A stretch of 64,000 nucleotides of DNA from Sorghum bicolor (GCF_000003195.3 NC_012870.2:38407491-38471490), one strand, 5' to 3'. Counted from the stretch's first letter, positions 34,525 through 45,876 are shown. The notes: a model not told the origin generated them from the letters alone. Made by a program: numbers and translations.

Positions 34525-34529
34525 ATTAC

Positions 34530-35438
34530 ATTCCCCTCTTTCTTTAACATCCGAGCTTGCCTAAATGTGTCATAGCCATGATAAATTCTTAATTCTTCTA
34601 TGAAGTCCAGTGACGAGTTTTCTAGTAAGTGAAGATTAGTGGCTAGACGAGTGATAAGTGAAGTACATCCTACTGGTCCCTGAAGACTAGGTATACTAAG
34701 CCAATGTGAAACTAATAGTGTAACAGGTGAAGTAGGTACTTTACTAATAGCAGCATATAAAAGTTGTAGATCTCCTACTCTTACTTTCCTAATATCGTCA
34801 TGATAGAAAAGATTGTACCCAAGCCATTTGTGAAACATCCTAAGAGTGGGGTGTTCCATGTCACTGGTTCGGGCTTGACTATAATAATTATCTCTAGATA
34901 TTTCTCTCTAGAACTGGTGTCTCTCAAAATTGGGTAAATCGGAGTCAATGTTCAGGATGCATCTTGAAGAGAAACCAAGATGGTCGCTCAGCTCTCTCCA
35001 AGATAACATAATTTCCTGTTTGAACATCCGAAAAACAATTCCCCCCTCATAGTATTGTAAAGTGCAAAGAAATTTGAGGGTGAGAAGACGAGAACCCAGC
35101 TCAGTTATGTTCCAAAAATTTGTGCAACCTAACATCTGGAAAATTAAGTCAAATTCAGTGTCCATACCTATTTCTTGTAGTAAGGTTGGATCGATAGTAG
35201 GGGTGTGAATGAAATCCTTGTTCTTCAACTGCTGATAGACTTCCTTCTCCCTTCGGGTCTTCATTCCAAGGTCTCCTATCTTGAGAAGGACCTTAACTTG
35301 CTGACCTAATGAAGATGACGGAGCTTGTGTGGGTGTTGGGTCGACACTCATCTCTGATGGCTGTGAGGAGTGTCGGGAAGAACTCCTTGTTCCAATGTTC
35401 TTGAGAGCCTTCCCTGCATTCTTCACCTTCTCAAACAT
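34530..35438 (-). pseudogene. Element C third ORF, N-terminal part (Athila ORF-1-like)
   Basis: It starts at ATG 35436-35438, directly behind an acceptor-like TTTGCAGG on the minus strand; the frame is open a little further to 35465. A single TAG at 34908-34910 interrupts it, and the frame then runs into element E and resumes at 20230. A basic Ser/Thr-rich start is followed by a region with FQMLGCTNFWNITELGSRLLTLKFLCTL, which resembles the plant Athila ORF-1 family. In Athila elements such ORFs lie downstream of pol, in the env-like position, as here. Its function is unknown. Confidence 0.65.
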
Positions 35439-35773
35439 CCTGCAAACAACAGTTGGCAAAAACACAACTAGTGGAACAGTGTGAGATAAAATGTTAGTGG
35501 TCAGCTGTCCGGGGTGTCAGTAGTCCAGGGGTTAATCGTTCAAGACAAGTTTCTATTTTGGTAGAGCCTCTCCCTAAACAACTTTTACTTCCGCTTAGAC
35601 AACAGGATCACTACTTGCTAGGTGATAATCACTCTCTCAAAAGAACTCCAACCTTCCACTCTCCTCTTTCTCTCTACTCTCTTCTCTTCACTACAAGAAC
35701 TCCTTCTCGTGAAACTAAAACTTGTGTGGTTTTCTGGAGTGTTTGTGTGAAGAGAAGGGGAGCTGGAGGTGGC

Positions 35774-35781
35774 CTTTTATA
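35774..35781 (-). promoter_or_regulatory. Internal TATA box upstream of the third ORF of element C
   Basis: TATAAAAG on the minus strand, about 335 bp upstream of the ATG at 35438. Two GGGCGGGCGCCC motifs lie 16 and 37 bp upstream of it (35797-35808, 35818-35829), the same motif as in the LTR promoter regions. The downstream stretch is rich in GA repeats like a plant leader and contains a CTAAC branch-like string before the acceptor at 35440. Together this looks like a separate promoter with a leader intron. Confidence 0.5.
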
Positions 35782-36322
35782 GGAGAAAAGGGGACAGGGC
35801 GGGCGCCCTTGCTAGGTGGGCGGGCGCCCACTTGTGATGCCTATCCTGGGTGTGCCTCCTCCACTTGCTTCCTTTCTTTGATCTCACGCAGAATAATGTT
35901 GTGTTGGTAGTGGTTGGACGGTGGAAAGATGTCAGGTGAGTGGAAACATATTGGTGGATGAAATTATATGATGGGATGTATGTGAGGTGAAGTGTATGAC
36001 ATGTGGGACCCAAAGAGTGTGGGTCATGCTTCTAGAAGATTAATATAATTAAATATAATGCAGGAAAATCTATGAGAATTAAAACTTATTGAAAATGATT
36101 ATGGAAAATATTTTTGTGCCTCCACAATAATTAAATAATATGGGTTGTTACACACCACGAATATTATTTATATGGGGCTTTTTAATTATTATAATTATGA
36201 CTAATGCAAAAATTAATTATGCAAGAATTTAACTATGAGAAAAATAATGCGGATAAATACCGATTTACCTCCCAGTGAGGGTTTGGGATTTTTAGGTCCC
36301 CCAAGCTGGACCTCCAATTCTT
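35782..36322 (-). other. Non-coding stretch between gag-PR and the internal promoter of element C
   Basis: The stretch where RT, RNase H and integrase would be expected holds only about 0.5 kb of AT-rich DNA with no pol motif in any frame. The end near gag (36240-36310) resembles the segment just after the protease in G (14700-14780) and D (57400-57480). Confidence 0.6.
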
Positions 36323-38278
36323 TTAATCTTCTGAGTTTCCTTCCTCCGAAGATGGTGTCTTCAGTGGTTCTTCATGAACTTCCTTTATTGTAGAGTCTCT
36401 CTCTAGTCTGGGTTTGAATGTGAAGTGTTCTTCTTGACCGTTTATGTTGAACTTGATTTCTCCTTTTCCGACATCAATGTGGGCATTGGCAGTGCTCAGA
36501 AATGGCCTTCCAAGGATGATGGACACTTTTGAGTTAGGGCTCATGTCCAATACTACGAAGTCTACTGGCACCAGGAAATCTCTGATCTTGACTGGAATGT
36601 TCTCGGCGATGCCCAACGGGTGTCGAACCGATTGATCCGCTAGTTGTAGGCACATTGATGTTGGTTCTAGGGTCGCATCATCAAGCTTTTTGTAGACTGA
36701 TGCTGGCATCACACTGACACTTGCTCCGAGATCACAAAGTGCATTGTTGAAGTGTTGGTTTCCGATCGAGCAATCAATAGTGGGGCATCCAGGATCTTCC
36801 TTCTTCTTTAGTGGTTTATTGAGGATGGCCGCACTACATTCTTCTGTCAGCTTGATAACCTCAGTGGTGGGCAGTGGTCTCTTCTTGTTAAGAATATCTC
36901 TGATGTACTTTGCATATGTAGGTACCTGTATGGCATCGAGCAGAGGTATGTTGACATATAATTTCTGAATGACCTCTACAAACTTACCAAACTGCTCATC
37001 CGACTGCAGTCCTCTGTTTCTTCTGAGAAATGGCAAATAGTTGGTGTCGTAAAAATCTTTCCTCATTTCTCCAGTTCTCGGTGGTTGGAGCAGATCTTCT
37101 GCTTCAACTGGGCTTTCCTCTTCTATCACTGCTGGTTGCACTGGTGCTGATGTTCTTTGTTTCTCTTTTGGGTATGGTGGATCTCTGGTAGCTTTGCCTC
37201 CTCTAGTAGTTATATTCTTTACCTGCTCAATGTTAGTAGCAACAGGCAGTGCAGCAGCTAATTTTATTAATTTAAGCTCTACCCTTTTATTAAGAGTGTT
37301 TTGCTCATCAAAGGCTGTTAGTAGAAAATCCATTTTATTGTGTATATCTTTTAGAGATGATTCATTTGTATCTAGCCTTTGTTTAACTTCATCATTAATT
37401 TTGGTTTGTTGAGCAATTATCTCTTTTAATGAAAGTTGCTTGACAGTATTACCTGAATTCATACCTTTGCTATTGGGTTGACTCGAAGTTGGTTGATATT
37501 TGTATGCTGTCACAATGGCCCTTTGATCTTTTTTGAACTTGGCCCTCTGGTCGATCCAATGGAGCAAATTTTCCATCTTACTTGATAACGCATTTACTTC
37601 TTCTGGTATTTCTTCAGTTTGATGACAATATTGAGGTTTATATTGGAACCAGCTTTGATTTTCTGCTATCTTATCCAAAAGTATTTCTGCTTTTCCAGTT
37701 GTAAGCTCCAAGAATGATCCTTTAGCAGATGCATCTAGGCACTCACGAGCCTTCTGGGTTAATCCATGGTAGAAGGTTTGCATAAGTAACCACGTGGCCA
37801 TTCCATGGTGAGGACAATCTGATATGTATCCTTGAAAATGCTCCCATGCTTCTGAAATGGCTTCTGTCTTCTGCTGTTGGAAACTGACAATATTTCCTCT
37901 TAAGGTAGTTGTTTTGCCTATAGGGAAAAACTTCGATAGAAAGGCGTCTGATAAATTCGTCCAGTGGTTGATGTTATCTTGATGAGTGTAGAACCACTTC
38001 CTCGCTTTTCCTTCTAGTGAGAATGGAAAAAGGCGAAGCAGTATGACGTCTTTGTCAACTCCGTTGATGTGGATTGTGCTTCCAATCTCTAAGAAATTCT
38101 GCAAGTGTGCACTGGCATCTTCATGTGCCTTTCCACTGAACTGTGTAGCTTGTACCAAATTGATGAGGCTTGACTTGAGCTCAAACTCAGGTATTCCTTC
38201 TTCTACTGCAAATCTTGGATCGGTTGGAATGTTGTCAAGACTTGGAGCAGAGAATTCTTGCAAGGTCTTTTGTGCCAT
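36323..38278 (-). CDS. Element C gag-protease ORF, intact
   Basis: 651 residues, ATG at 38276-38278. Residues about 40-200 are an Athila-type retrotransposon gag domain (KARKWFYTHQDNINHWTNL, then FLSKFFPIGKTTTLRGNI). A coiled-coil-prone region follows at about 290-340. No CCHC zinc knuckle is visible where Athila elements usually have one. A retropepsin-like domain spans about 495-625, with ALCDLGASVSVMP at the active site (Asp-Leu-Gly-Ala as in other Athila elements) and a later SIILGRPFLST. The ORF ends without any pol continuation. It is the only intact retroelement structural gene in the window apart from the ORF1 genes. Confidence 0.88.
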   Translation of the reverse strand: MAQKTLQEFSAPSLDNIPTDPRFAVEEGIPEFELKSSLINLVQATQFSGKAHEDASAHLQNFLEIGSTIHINGVDKDVILLRLFPFSLEGKARKWFYTHQDNINHWTNLSDAFLSKFFPIGKTTTLRGNIVSFQQQKTEAISEAWEHFQGYISDCPHHGMATWLLMQTFYHGLTQKARECLDASAKGSFLELTTGKAEILLDKIAENQSWFQYKPQYCHQTEEIPEEVNALSSKMENLLHWIDQRAKFKKDQRAIVTAYKYQPTSSQPNSKGMNSGNTVKQLSLKEIIAQQTKINDEVKQRLDTNESSLKDIHNKMDFLLTAFDEQNTLNKRVELKLIKLAAALPVATNIEQVKNITTRGGKATRDPPYPKEKQRTSAPVQPAVIEEESPVEAEDLLQPPRTGEMRKDFYDTNYLPFLRRNRGLQSDEQFGKFVEVIQKLYVNIPLLDAIQVPTYAKYIRDILNKKRPLPTTEVIKLTEECSAAILNKPLKKKEDPGCPTIDCSIGNQHFNNALCDLGASVSVMPASVYKKLDDATLEPTSMCLQLADQSVRHPLGIAENIPVKIRDFLVPVDFVVLDMSPNSKVSIILGRPFLSTANAHIDVGKGEIKFNINGQEEHFTFKPRLERDSTIKEVHEEPLKTPSSEEGNSED

Positions 38279-38463
38279 AGCTTCAGCAATTGGTAGCTAG
38301 CTTCTTCTTCTCTAGATTGCTTTGGTTCTGATGATGAAGAGTTGAATGTACCCAAAGTCAATCCTGTTATACCCTGTATAAAATATAAACATAGAAAAAC
38401 AACAGGGTGAACCTGCCAAAGCAGAGGTGCCTTGTTTTGATTTCTCACTTAGTAGCTGTTTTA

Positions 38464-38698
38464 CTCCCTCCATCTCAAATTGTAAGTCGTTTGACTTTTT
38501 TTACCCCAAGTTTGACCACTCGTCTTATTCAAAAAATTTGTGAAAATATAGTCAAATTTAAGTCATTCTTGAAGAACTTTTATTAATAAACCAATACACA
38601 ACAAAAAAAGTGATATTTTGTACAAAACTTTGAATAAGACGAGTGGTCAAACTTAGGGTAAAAAAAGTCAAACGACTTACAATTTGGGATGGATTGAG
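38464..38698. mobile_element. Stowaway-type MITE in the leader of element C (235 bp)
   Basis: It begins CTCCCTCCATC and ends GATGGATTGAG and is flanked by TA on both sides (38462-38463, 38699-38700). The terminal inverted repeats extend about 67 bp (38464-38530 against 38632-38698) with only a few mismatches. The TA target, the CTCCCTCC terminus and the absence of coding capacity fit Stowaway (Tc1/mariner). A transcript would fold into a long hairpin. Confidence 0.92.
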
Positions 38699-38812
38699 TA
38701 TGAGATTATTTCTCTATAGTCTAGTCTAATATTTTATGTGAATAACCTTGATTGATTTTCTGGCTTCCCTTACCGTTCCTATTTATGACTTATTCCTGAG
38801 ACTCGTATAAGT

Positions 38813-38829
38813 CCCCGGCAACGGCGCCA
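38813..38829 (-). promoter_or_regulatory. Primer-binding site of element C (tRNA-Asp)
   Basis: On the minus strand TGGCGCCGTTGCCGGGG starts 8 bases after the LTR end. It is complementary to the 3' end of plant tRNA-Asp(GTC), the usual Athila primer. Confidence 0.88.
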
Positions 38830-38837
38830 GAAATGCT

Positions 38838-40351
38838 TGTTGACACTTGTTAACACCACTTAGATACTAGGTTGTCATCCCTAGCATGGCGCCAGAGTGT
38901 ACAAAGGTATTTATAAATGTAAAGGCTCTCTAGAAAATAATCTATTCTATCCGCAAGCGCACAGATAAAACACCTCATTGTAGCATTTCACCAGGATAAG
39001 TATTCCAGGTATCGTTATTTATAATTTTGCTCAAGGGATCTCAAGAAGATGAAATTAAATCAAGGGGCAAAATCTATCAAGGCATAGACTAGAGATAAAC
39101 TTGCAAGAACATGATTACTAATGAGAAACTCGTCACACAGTCACATACTTTAGCAGGGGGTAAACCATAAAGATAATGATAATGAATTATAAGTTCATGG
39201 GTAGATAACACAACGATTAGAAAATAGACTACTCATCATATATGTAGGTGATGTCGGATTAGCTAGAGAATGGATTCTAAGTTATCCACTAACTACTAAG
39301 TCATAATCTACTCTAGTTATCTACAAGATCATGTATAGCATAAAAGACTCTTCATTCATGTATAAGGAACATTGATAAAGTAAATCAGAACATCGCATGA
39401 CTTACTCCACAATACCGGTTCTGCCTGTCCTATCAACGGAGGGTGGACTATATAAGAATCAACGAAGTTGTCACTATCGCGAACTACCACACGACCCGGC
39501 CAATAGGATACATTTGCAGATAAATAACATCTAAGCACCACGCTCACATGTGATCTATCACCTAACTCCCTCGCGTCAAGAGCTAAGCGCTTTGCAAACT
39601 TATACATAAACTCATTATCAATTAGAACTATATCAAATATAGAACTAGAGCAAACTAAGAACATAATAATTAGAGACATAATGCAATTAGAACAAAGAAT
39701 TAGAGAAAGATATGAATAATACCAATCTTTATTACCGAAGATCCGAATCCAGAGCGTAGTGCTCTACTTCTCTAATTGCTATCTAATCAAACCTCTAAAC
39801 TTGAAGGATTAGGGAGTAGCTAATTCTAATTCTCTGTGGGAGAGAAGCTCTAAACCCTAACTTTGATGGCTACCTCTGAATAAAGATTTCTCCTCTCCTC
39901 CTCCAGGGGCCAGGGGGTCTGGTTTTATAGTCCCCTCAAGTGAACGTGAGCCATTAGATCAAACCGACATAGATTGTATGGTTTAGATTGATCCTTTAGG
40001 TCGGTGGAGTCTTGCCCCGAAGCAGAGTCCTGTTTGGAATCCAACCCTCGGCGGGCGCCCAAGGGGGGTGGGCGGGCGCCCTGCCCCCGAGCCCGAATCC
40101 CTTCTCGTTCGTTCCCGTAGCTTCTGGACCCTTCTAGATTGAGGAAAATTGCGCGGCACGTAATTATCTCGTTGTAAACATGACATGTGGGCGTTCTCTC
40201 CATAATTCCTGATAAACCCCTGCAGAAATAGATAAACACCAAAACTCGTGGAATTCTGTCAGATAAAACCCTAATTCTAGATGTTTGTTTCATATTGATC
40301 CCTTTTCATGTTTATTTGATTATTAATTTTAGTACTTAAGGACCGTCAACA
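38838..40351 (-). repeat. 5' LTR of element C
   Basis: In plus view TGTTGACACTTG to CGTCAACA, 1,514 bp like its partner. The minus-strand TATA box is at 39922-39929 and one intact GGGCGGGCGCCC at 40070-40081; the second copy has lost its first G. Confidence 0.92.
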
Positions 40352-41009
40352 ACTCCTTCGAGGGTTATTTTGCCTAATTTGTAGAAACGCTATCGACACC
40401 AGTGGTGGAAGGTTCTGATTGGCTCGCTTCGCGCGGAGGTTTCGACGTACTCTCGATAGAGCAAGCGTCTTCCACCCCAGATTGAGTTCCTAGCGGGTAG
40501 TCCAAGTGAGAACCTGTGCCCCTTTCGAGGGGGTCAGCTGTAGCCCGGAGGCATTCTCATAAAGCAGGGTCGACGTGGTCGGGGATACTGGTCTCGTTCG
40601 ATAGAGTCTAGCGGCTCGACGCCTCCCGTCGGGGGGATTTCTCTCGACTGTCTCGACCCTACCTTAGACATCGCCAGCGAGTCTTCGAGGCGGGCCTCGA
40701 TCTTCGACCGCATGCTGGGGATCCCTGACTCTGGTGCTCGAGATCGGCTGTCGAACCCTTTCGGTGGGCCAGCCATCGACCTCTCGAGACTCTCGTGGGC
40801 GCGTCCCTTGGCTTACAAGGTTAGGAAAGAGTCGCGACGGTTCGCCTTTTTGCCCGTTGGGCGCGGCTTTTTAGGTGGAGACGTTACGACACTGCGTCAG
40901 TGTAGAATTCGGAGCGCCCCACCTGTGAAGGGGGAAAGGACTGTTAGATGGCGCATTTATGGGGGGAGTTACCTCATTTCTCGGATCTATCCGTTGGCGG
41001 ACTGCCGCC

Positions 41010-41017
41010 TATAAATA
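41010..41017 (+). promoter_or_regulatory. TATA box of the antisense gene of element B
   Basis: TATAAATA lies 141 bp upstream of the ATG at 41158, a spacing close to the 113 bp in element A. The leader between them is C/T-rich. Confidence 0.6.
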
Positions 41018-41157
41018 CGCCGTGGCGCCACCGCCGTTCTTTCTTCTGCCTCCCGTCTTCATTCTTGCCTTAGCCCTCTCGCCATCTTAGCTTTCTTGCC
41101 GTCTCATGCGCGCACACCCCCTCGAGTAGTAGCGGATCCACCGTCCTTCCGGCCGAG

Positions 41158-41459
41158 ATGCCTGTGAGGCTCGTCGCCGCCGACGACTGGCGCCCGTCGT
41201 CGATGACGGAGCGCCGGTTGCTAGAGCTTGAGAGAGAGGGACTCTTGCGCCGCCGCACCTCGTTGTCGTCGCCGGAGTGGATCGTGCCACCGGCGCGCCA
41301 CAGGGAGCCCCAGCCGCCAGAGGGCTACGTGGTGTCGTTCGCCAAATTCCACCGCCACGACCTGGGCGCTCCCCCGAGCCGCTTCATACGGGCACTCTGC
41401 CTCCACTATGGGGTGGAGCTCCAGCATTTCTCCCCGAACGCCATCACCGTCGCGGCGGC
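41158..41459 (+). pseudogene. Element B antisense gene, first about 100 codons, truncated by element F
   Basis: The ORF starts at ATG 41158 and is still open where element F begins at 41460. The stretch VSFAKFHRHDLGAPPSRFIR followed by LCLHYGVELQHFSPNAI matches the same putative gypsy-type transposon (Transposase_28-like) domain as exon 1 of the element A gene, with an extra Arg-rich start. The remainder should lie beyond element F, outside the window. Confidence 0.75.
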
Positions 41460-44400
41460 TGTCACAGAACCGACCAAATTATAAGAGTTCAAGTGTAGAA
41501 ACGATCGACAATCAATAAAGTTTCCAAACTTGAGCCCATATAATCCCGGTAGTCAATTGAAATCACGAAGGACTTCAAACCAACTCGCAACAAACCTAGA
41601 TCGTAATAGTTCAACATAAACACAGCGAATGTTACATAGTCATTCATTGCCGTCGAAGCGGCACCACATCGGAGTATTAAGTTATTACAACACTTGTTTG
41701 AAGTAGCGGAAGCAAAATAGTTACACACACATTCCAAAGTTCAGTTCACAATTTTTTGTTATTGACAGAGTCTACACCATCGTTCCAAAAGCAACAGGTA
41801 CAAGTTTGTTAGAGAACCGTGCCCAACGGTTTGTCCTCATCCCCAGCAGGATGGAGACAGGTCTTGCAGAAGCCGTCATAAAAGATATCATCTACAACAG
41901 GTGGGAATAAACCCTGAGTACGAGAATGTACTCAGCTAGACTTACTCGTCCAGTAAAGCATAAAAGACACCAAAGATCATGCAAGGCTAATATATAAAAG
42001 TAGAGCTAGTTGACTCAATATTTTGCCAAAAGCCTTTATTACGACTAACCTATTGTAAGAGCATCATATTTATTTATCATTAGTCTACTACTAGATTAGA
42101 ACCAGTACTAAAGCACTTCACTTGATTATTACAAGCAATAATAACCATATCCAGTTCATCATATGTTCTTACTTGCTATCATCATTATCATGAACCAAGT
42201 TCATTAGTGAATGCTACGTTTGCCGCTGCTCTGTCAAGTTCTCAGTGACCGGGAGAGACGGCGATTCGAATCGAATTCCTATCCAGCTGGAGGGTTATTT
42301 CTAGCACTCACCCAAGCATCCCCCGTCGGAGAGCCAACGGGTCACCTTTGGTATAACTCTGGAATCGCGGCTCCGATCAGCGCCGCACTCCCAGGGCTAC
42401 CACTCTGCCAGGGAGGTCAGGAATTTTAACTCACCTGCCTTTGGGCTTACGCCAATGGTCCCCCGCACACCGCACTTCCTCCGGTAGTGCGCACTTTATA
42501 CTTGCCGGTCTTCCGGCCTGAGTCATACTATTCGGGTTCACGGTCGGAACGAGTTATCCGGCCAACTAAGTGTTAGGCATGCGTTCAACATGACAAGAGG
42601 ACATACAACGATCAGTCCTTAGCTGCCACAGACGGAGTTACTACAAACTTGCAAAACTCCGCCCGGCTTAAGTCAAATTAATCAGGTTCTATCCACGATA
42701 GCACATACAGACCATCGTGATCCGACATAACCCTATATCGCGCAGGTGACAGGAAATCACCCGACTTCTACCGATTAAGCATGGCTAAGCTGCTACTCGA
42801 TCCTAGCTCTACAACTAGGGTGTGGTGAGTTCTCTGGACAAGGATGGAGTAAAATGCAGCAAAGGTTTCATCACAACTCCTATACTTAATGCACCAATAG
42901 ATATAACGTATTAAGTAAACTTTCGAAAGTAAAGGGAGACTTAGAATGCTCCGGGGCTTGCCTTTCACGAACGAAGCTGGCTCGTGACTTGGGCACTCAA
43001 CTTCTTCTTCTGGCTCCTTGGGTCCGACTTGCTGGACCTCCACCTCCTGGCTGCCCTCCTGACCTTCGGGATTCACTTGCAGATCGAAGGAGACTGCCAC
43101 GTCCGATGCACCTATTGCATGCTTGGTGAATAAGAAGGTGTGCATACACAAGAATGAATGCTTGACAACATAAGTAACTCACTGGACACTCATTTACGGA
43201 GTACCCGCTATAACAAGTTCTCACAAGTTAACAAGTTAACTTAGCCCAAAACCTATCATGATAGCCTATAACAGCAAGCAACATAGAACGGAAGTAGCTC
43301 AGTAAACAGATCATAACTATTACCACAAGGATCCAACAAACATGGGTGAGGACATTCGGGAAAGCTTATGAAATTGTCTACAAATCATCTTTAAACATCA
43401 CAACAAGATTCATACATTAAACCAGTCATTTAAACAAAGTTCCAGGTTCTGTCCCAGAAAAACAGAGAGCACCTATTTCTGGAACCTAACTTGGAATAGC
43501 CCTAACTTTTAAGCTACTGGACCAAATGATCCAAAATTTAAACCACAGCTAGTTCAATAAGTTTACAACAACTTTGATGTAGACAAGTTTCCCAAAAAAG
43601 CAAGTTATCATTAAGCAAAAGTTAAATTACTCCCTTGCTGTCCTGAACAGCCTTTACCCCTTTAATTAATTATTTGATGACATAACCAAAACATAAACCA
43701 TGCCAACCACATGGCTTATGATCACAAGCATATCACAAGGTTACCAGAACACCAGATGATAACCCCCAACATTTACTTAATCAAGGCATTTATTAATCAA
43801 TTCTAGAAAAGAGCATAATTACAAGATACTAGTCAAAGTGCCCAGAAAAATCTACAAAAATTACAGAAGCACAAGTATAGCATCAAAGCATCACCAGAGA
43901 AATTTCAGAGCAATTGCACATACAAAATTAAAGATATACATTTAACATGTATCTAGGTGCTTATTTCATAAATTGGAAAACATGACTTATATGGTGTCAA
44001 ACAACAGATTTTAGATTAATTACATATGGGAAATACCATAAACAGGTTTACTACCAAAATAGAGCACCAGCATAAACACCAATTATTTTATATAATTTAA
44101 TCAAGGAAACAAGCCACATTTCAATCATAAATTACATATCAAAGTTGCATTACTCCAAAAATCCTGAAATATTTATCATAGCATTCTAGTATCACACAGA
44201 GGCAACCATAAAATTTTCAGAGCAAACTAAGCAGTATAACAAGAGATATGAATTTACCCATGAAAAACAAGATTAAATCCTTAATAAATATTTTCCCAGA
44301 AAACATGGTTCATTTTATATTTTTATTAAAAACTAGTCATCTCAAGGATTACCACAAAATTGATTTCACAATTTTTGGATCTCAGAAACAGGAGATATGA

Positions 44401-45876
44401 TTTTTGCAAAAACAGCTCAAACCCTAATTAAAACAAAGGAGAAGGAGAGACTGACAGAGGGGACCCGCGAGTCAACGGACCCCACATGCCAGCGACCCGA
44501 GAGTAGAGGCGCGACTTGACCGCCGGAGATCTCATCGACGGCGAGGTCTCGGCGCTGGCCAAGGGCACCATCGTGCTCTCCACTGCATTCCGCATCGAGC
44601 GGTACCCGAAACCCTAACTCTACTGGACTCTAGGCACCTCGCCCTCGCGAATGGCGGCACGGCGGTGGTGCGCGGCCGACCGCCGGTGTCTCTAGCCGGA
44701 GACAGAGTGGAAGAGGATGCGGACGAGCATCAGCACGACCTAGCGGAGCTTTTGGGGCAAGAATGAAAAAGAATGGTGGACTACAGAGCCCTGGCCACGA
44801 CGCCGGTGGCCATGGCGGAACTCCGGCGAGGTAAGCTCGCGACGGAGAAGGCAATGCGGGCTCATCGAGGCTCGGCAGTCGCAGCCAACTTGACGACGGT
44901 GAAGTGGAGAGGCTGGCGGAGCGCTGGGCAGAGTTGCTTGACCGGAGACAAGGAGACACGCGCGCGCGAGCTCGCCGAAGCAACGGCGGCGACGTGGAGA
45001 CGACGACGCACGCGAGAGGGAGGGAACCGGGAGTGGAATGGCGCTGTCCACGCGACCGGCGGCGCCGTGGCGAGCTGTAGGACGTGTTGAGGACTGACGT
45101 GCGAGACCAACGGCGACGTACGGACGCCACGGGTCCAGACACGCGGCGTCACCGGCGAGCTCCCCCTGTCTGACGGCGGCTCCATTCAGTTCCCAAACCC
45201 GACTGAAACTCGATTTTGCACGACGATTAACTCCTAAACCACTCGATGATTTTGCTGGATAATTGCTCCATGCTGGAGAGCTACATGAGTACTCCAACAT
45301 TGCTTACGAGATGATAGCTTGATTCGGCCTAGAATTCAAACTGGAAGATGAACAATACCCCCTCGAGCAAACTGCAGTGATTCCAGACTTAGAAAATTTT
45401 CTAAGTGTTGGAAACAGCTCCAAATCTGCCTTGTAGGTCAATTTTGAGCTAGTTGTGATCATTTTCATGAGATGGTCATAAAACAACTTTTGTTCCTTAT
45501 AAAATTTTCTACAACTTTACTGTAGGAAGTTTTGACATGCAAACATTTTATGAAATACTTTTTAAAAGCCTAAGAAAAAGAGGTTTCTAGGGCCTATTTA
45601 CACAAGTATGACTTAAGTGATTATTTTAGAGAAGTGATCAACATTGTTCCCAAGGTTAAGTTAAGCATAGATAAACTAATTACCAAGGCATAGAGCACAA
45701 ACACAAGCATGGTTCACTCAAACATAAGCATAGGAAGCCTATTTAAGCAATTTAGATCACATATTTGCATAGAATGACATGGCTCAAGATAGATGATGAT
45801 CATGATATGCTTTGAGTAGATGATGATGCTCATGCTATGCTCAAGATTAATGCAACCATAACACTGGGGTGTTACA
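41460..45876 (-). repeat. 3' LTR of element F (4,417 bp)
   Basis: In plus view it runs from TGTCACAGAACC to GGGGTGTTACA. Landmarks shared with the LTR of E in the same order and orientation are a terminal hairpin (45858-45875), a GC-rich island (about 44455-45190), the palindrome CGATTCGAATCG (42262-42273) and the TGAGTAC/GTACTCA hairpin (41915-41934). The bulk sequence differs from E. ORFs of up to 186 codons in the GC island lack support as genes. Confidence 0.9.

Larger units (their letters stand above)
16499..40351 (-). mobile_element. Element C: Athila-like Ty3/gypsy element without RT, RNase H or integrase, host of element E
   Basis: The two 1,514-bp LTRs are 16499-18012 and 38838-40351, flanked by the perfect target duplication ACTCC (16494-16498 and 40352-40356). 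Read on the minus strand the order is LTR, tRNA-Asp primer site, MITE-bearing leader, intact gag-protease ORF, a stretch with its own TATA box, a third ORF, a 3' untranslated region, polypurine tract and LTR. No RT, RNase H or integrase motif is found, so mobility would need another element's enzymes. By eye the LTRs differ at roughly 25-30 positions (about 2 percent). Element E interrupts it at 20231-34524. Confidence 0.92.
40352..41459 (-). mobile_element. Element B, right part: 3' internal region with antisense gene
   Basis: This resumes after element C, starting with the second copy of the ACTCC duplication, and is cut by the LTR of element F at 41460. About 650 bp of GC-rich non-coding DNA precede a TATA box and the start of a plus-strand gene. 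Predicted target duplication of F: GCGGC (41455-41459). Confidence 0.75.

Noticed and set aside
38813..38829. tRNA-Asp gene fragment
   Set aside because: Only the 3' 17 bases match and the position next to the LTR marks it as a primer-binding site.
44630..45300. 170- and 186-codon ORFs in the F LTR
   Set aside because: GC-rich overlapping frames inside an LTR, no domain, no support from the partner LTR beyond the window end.
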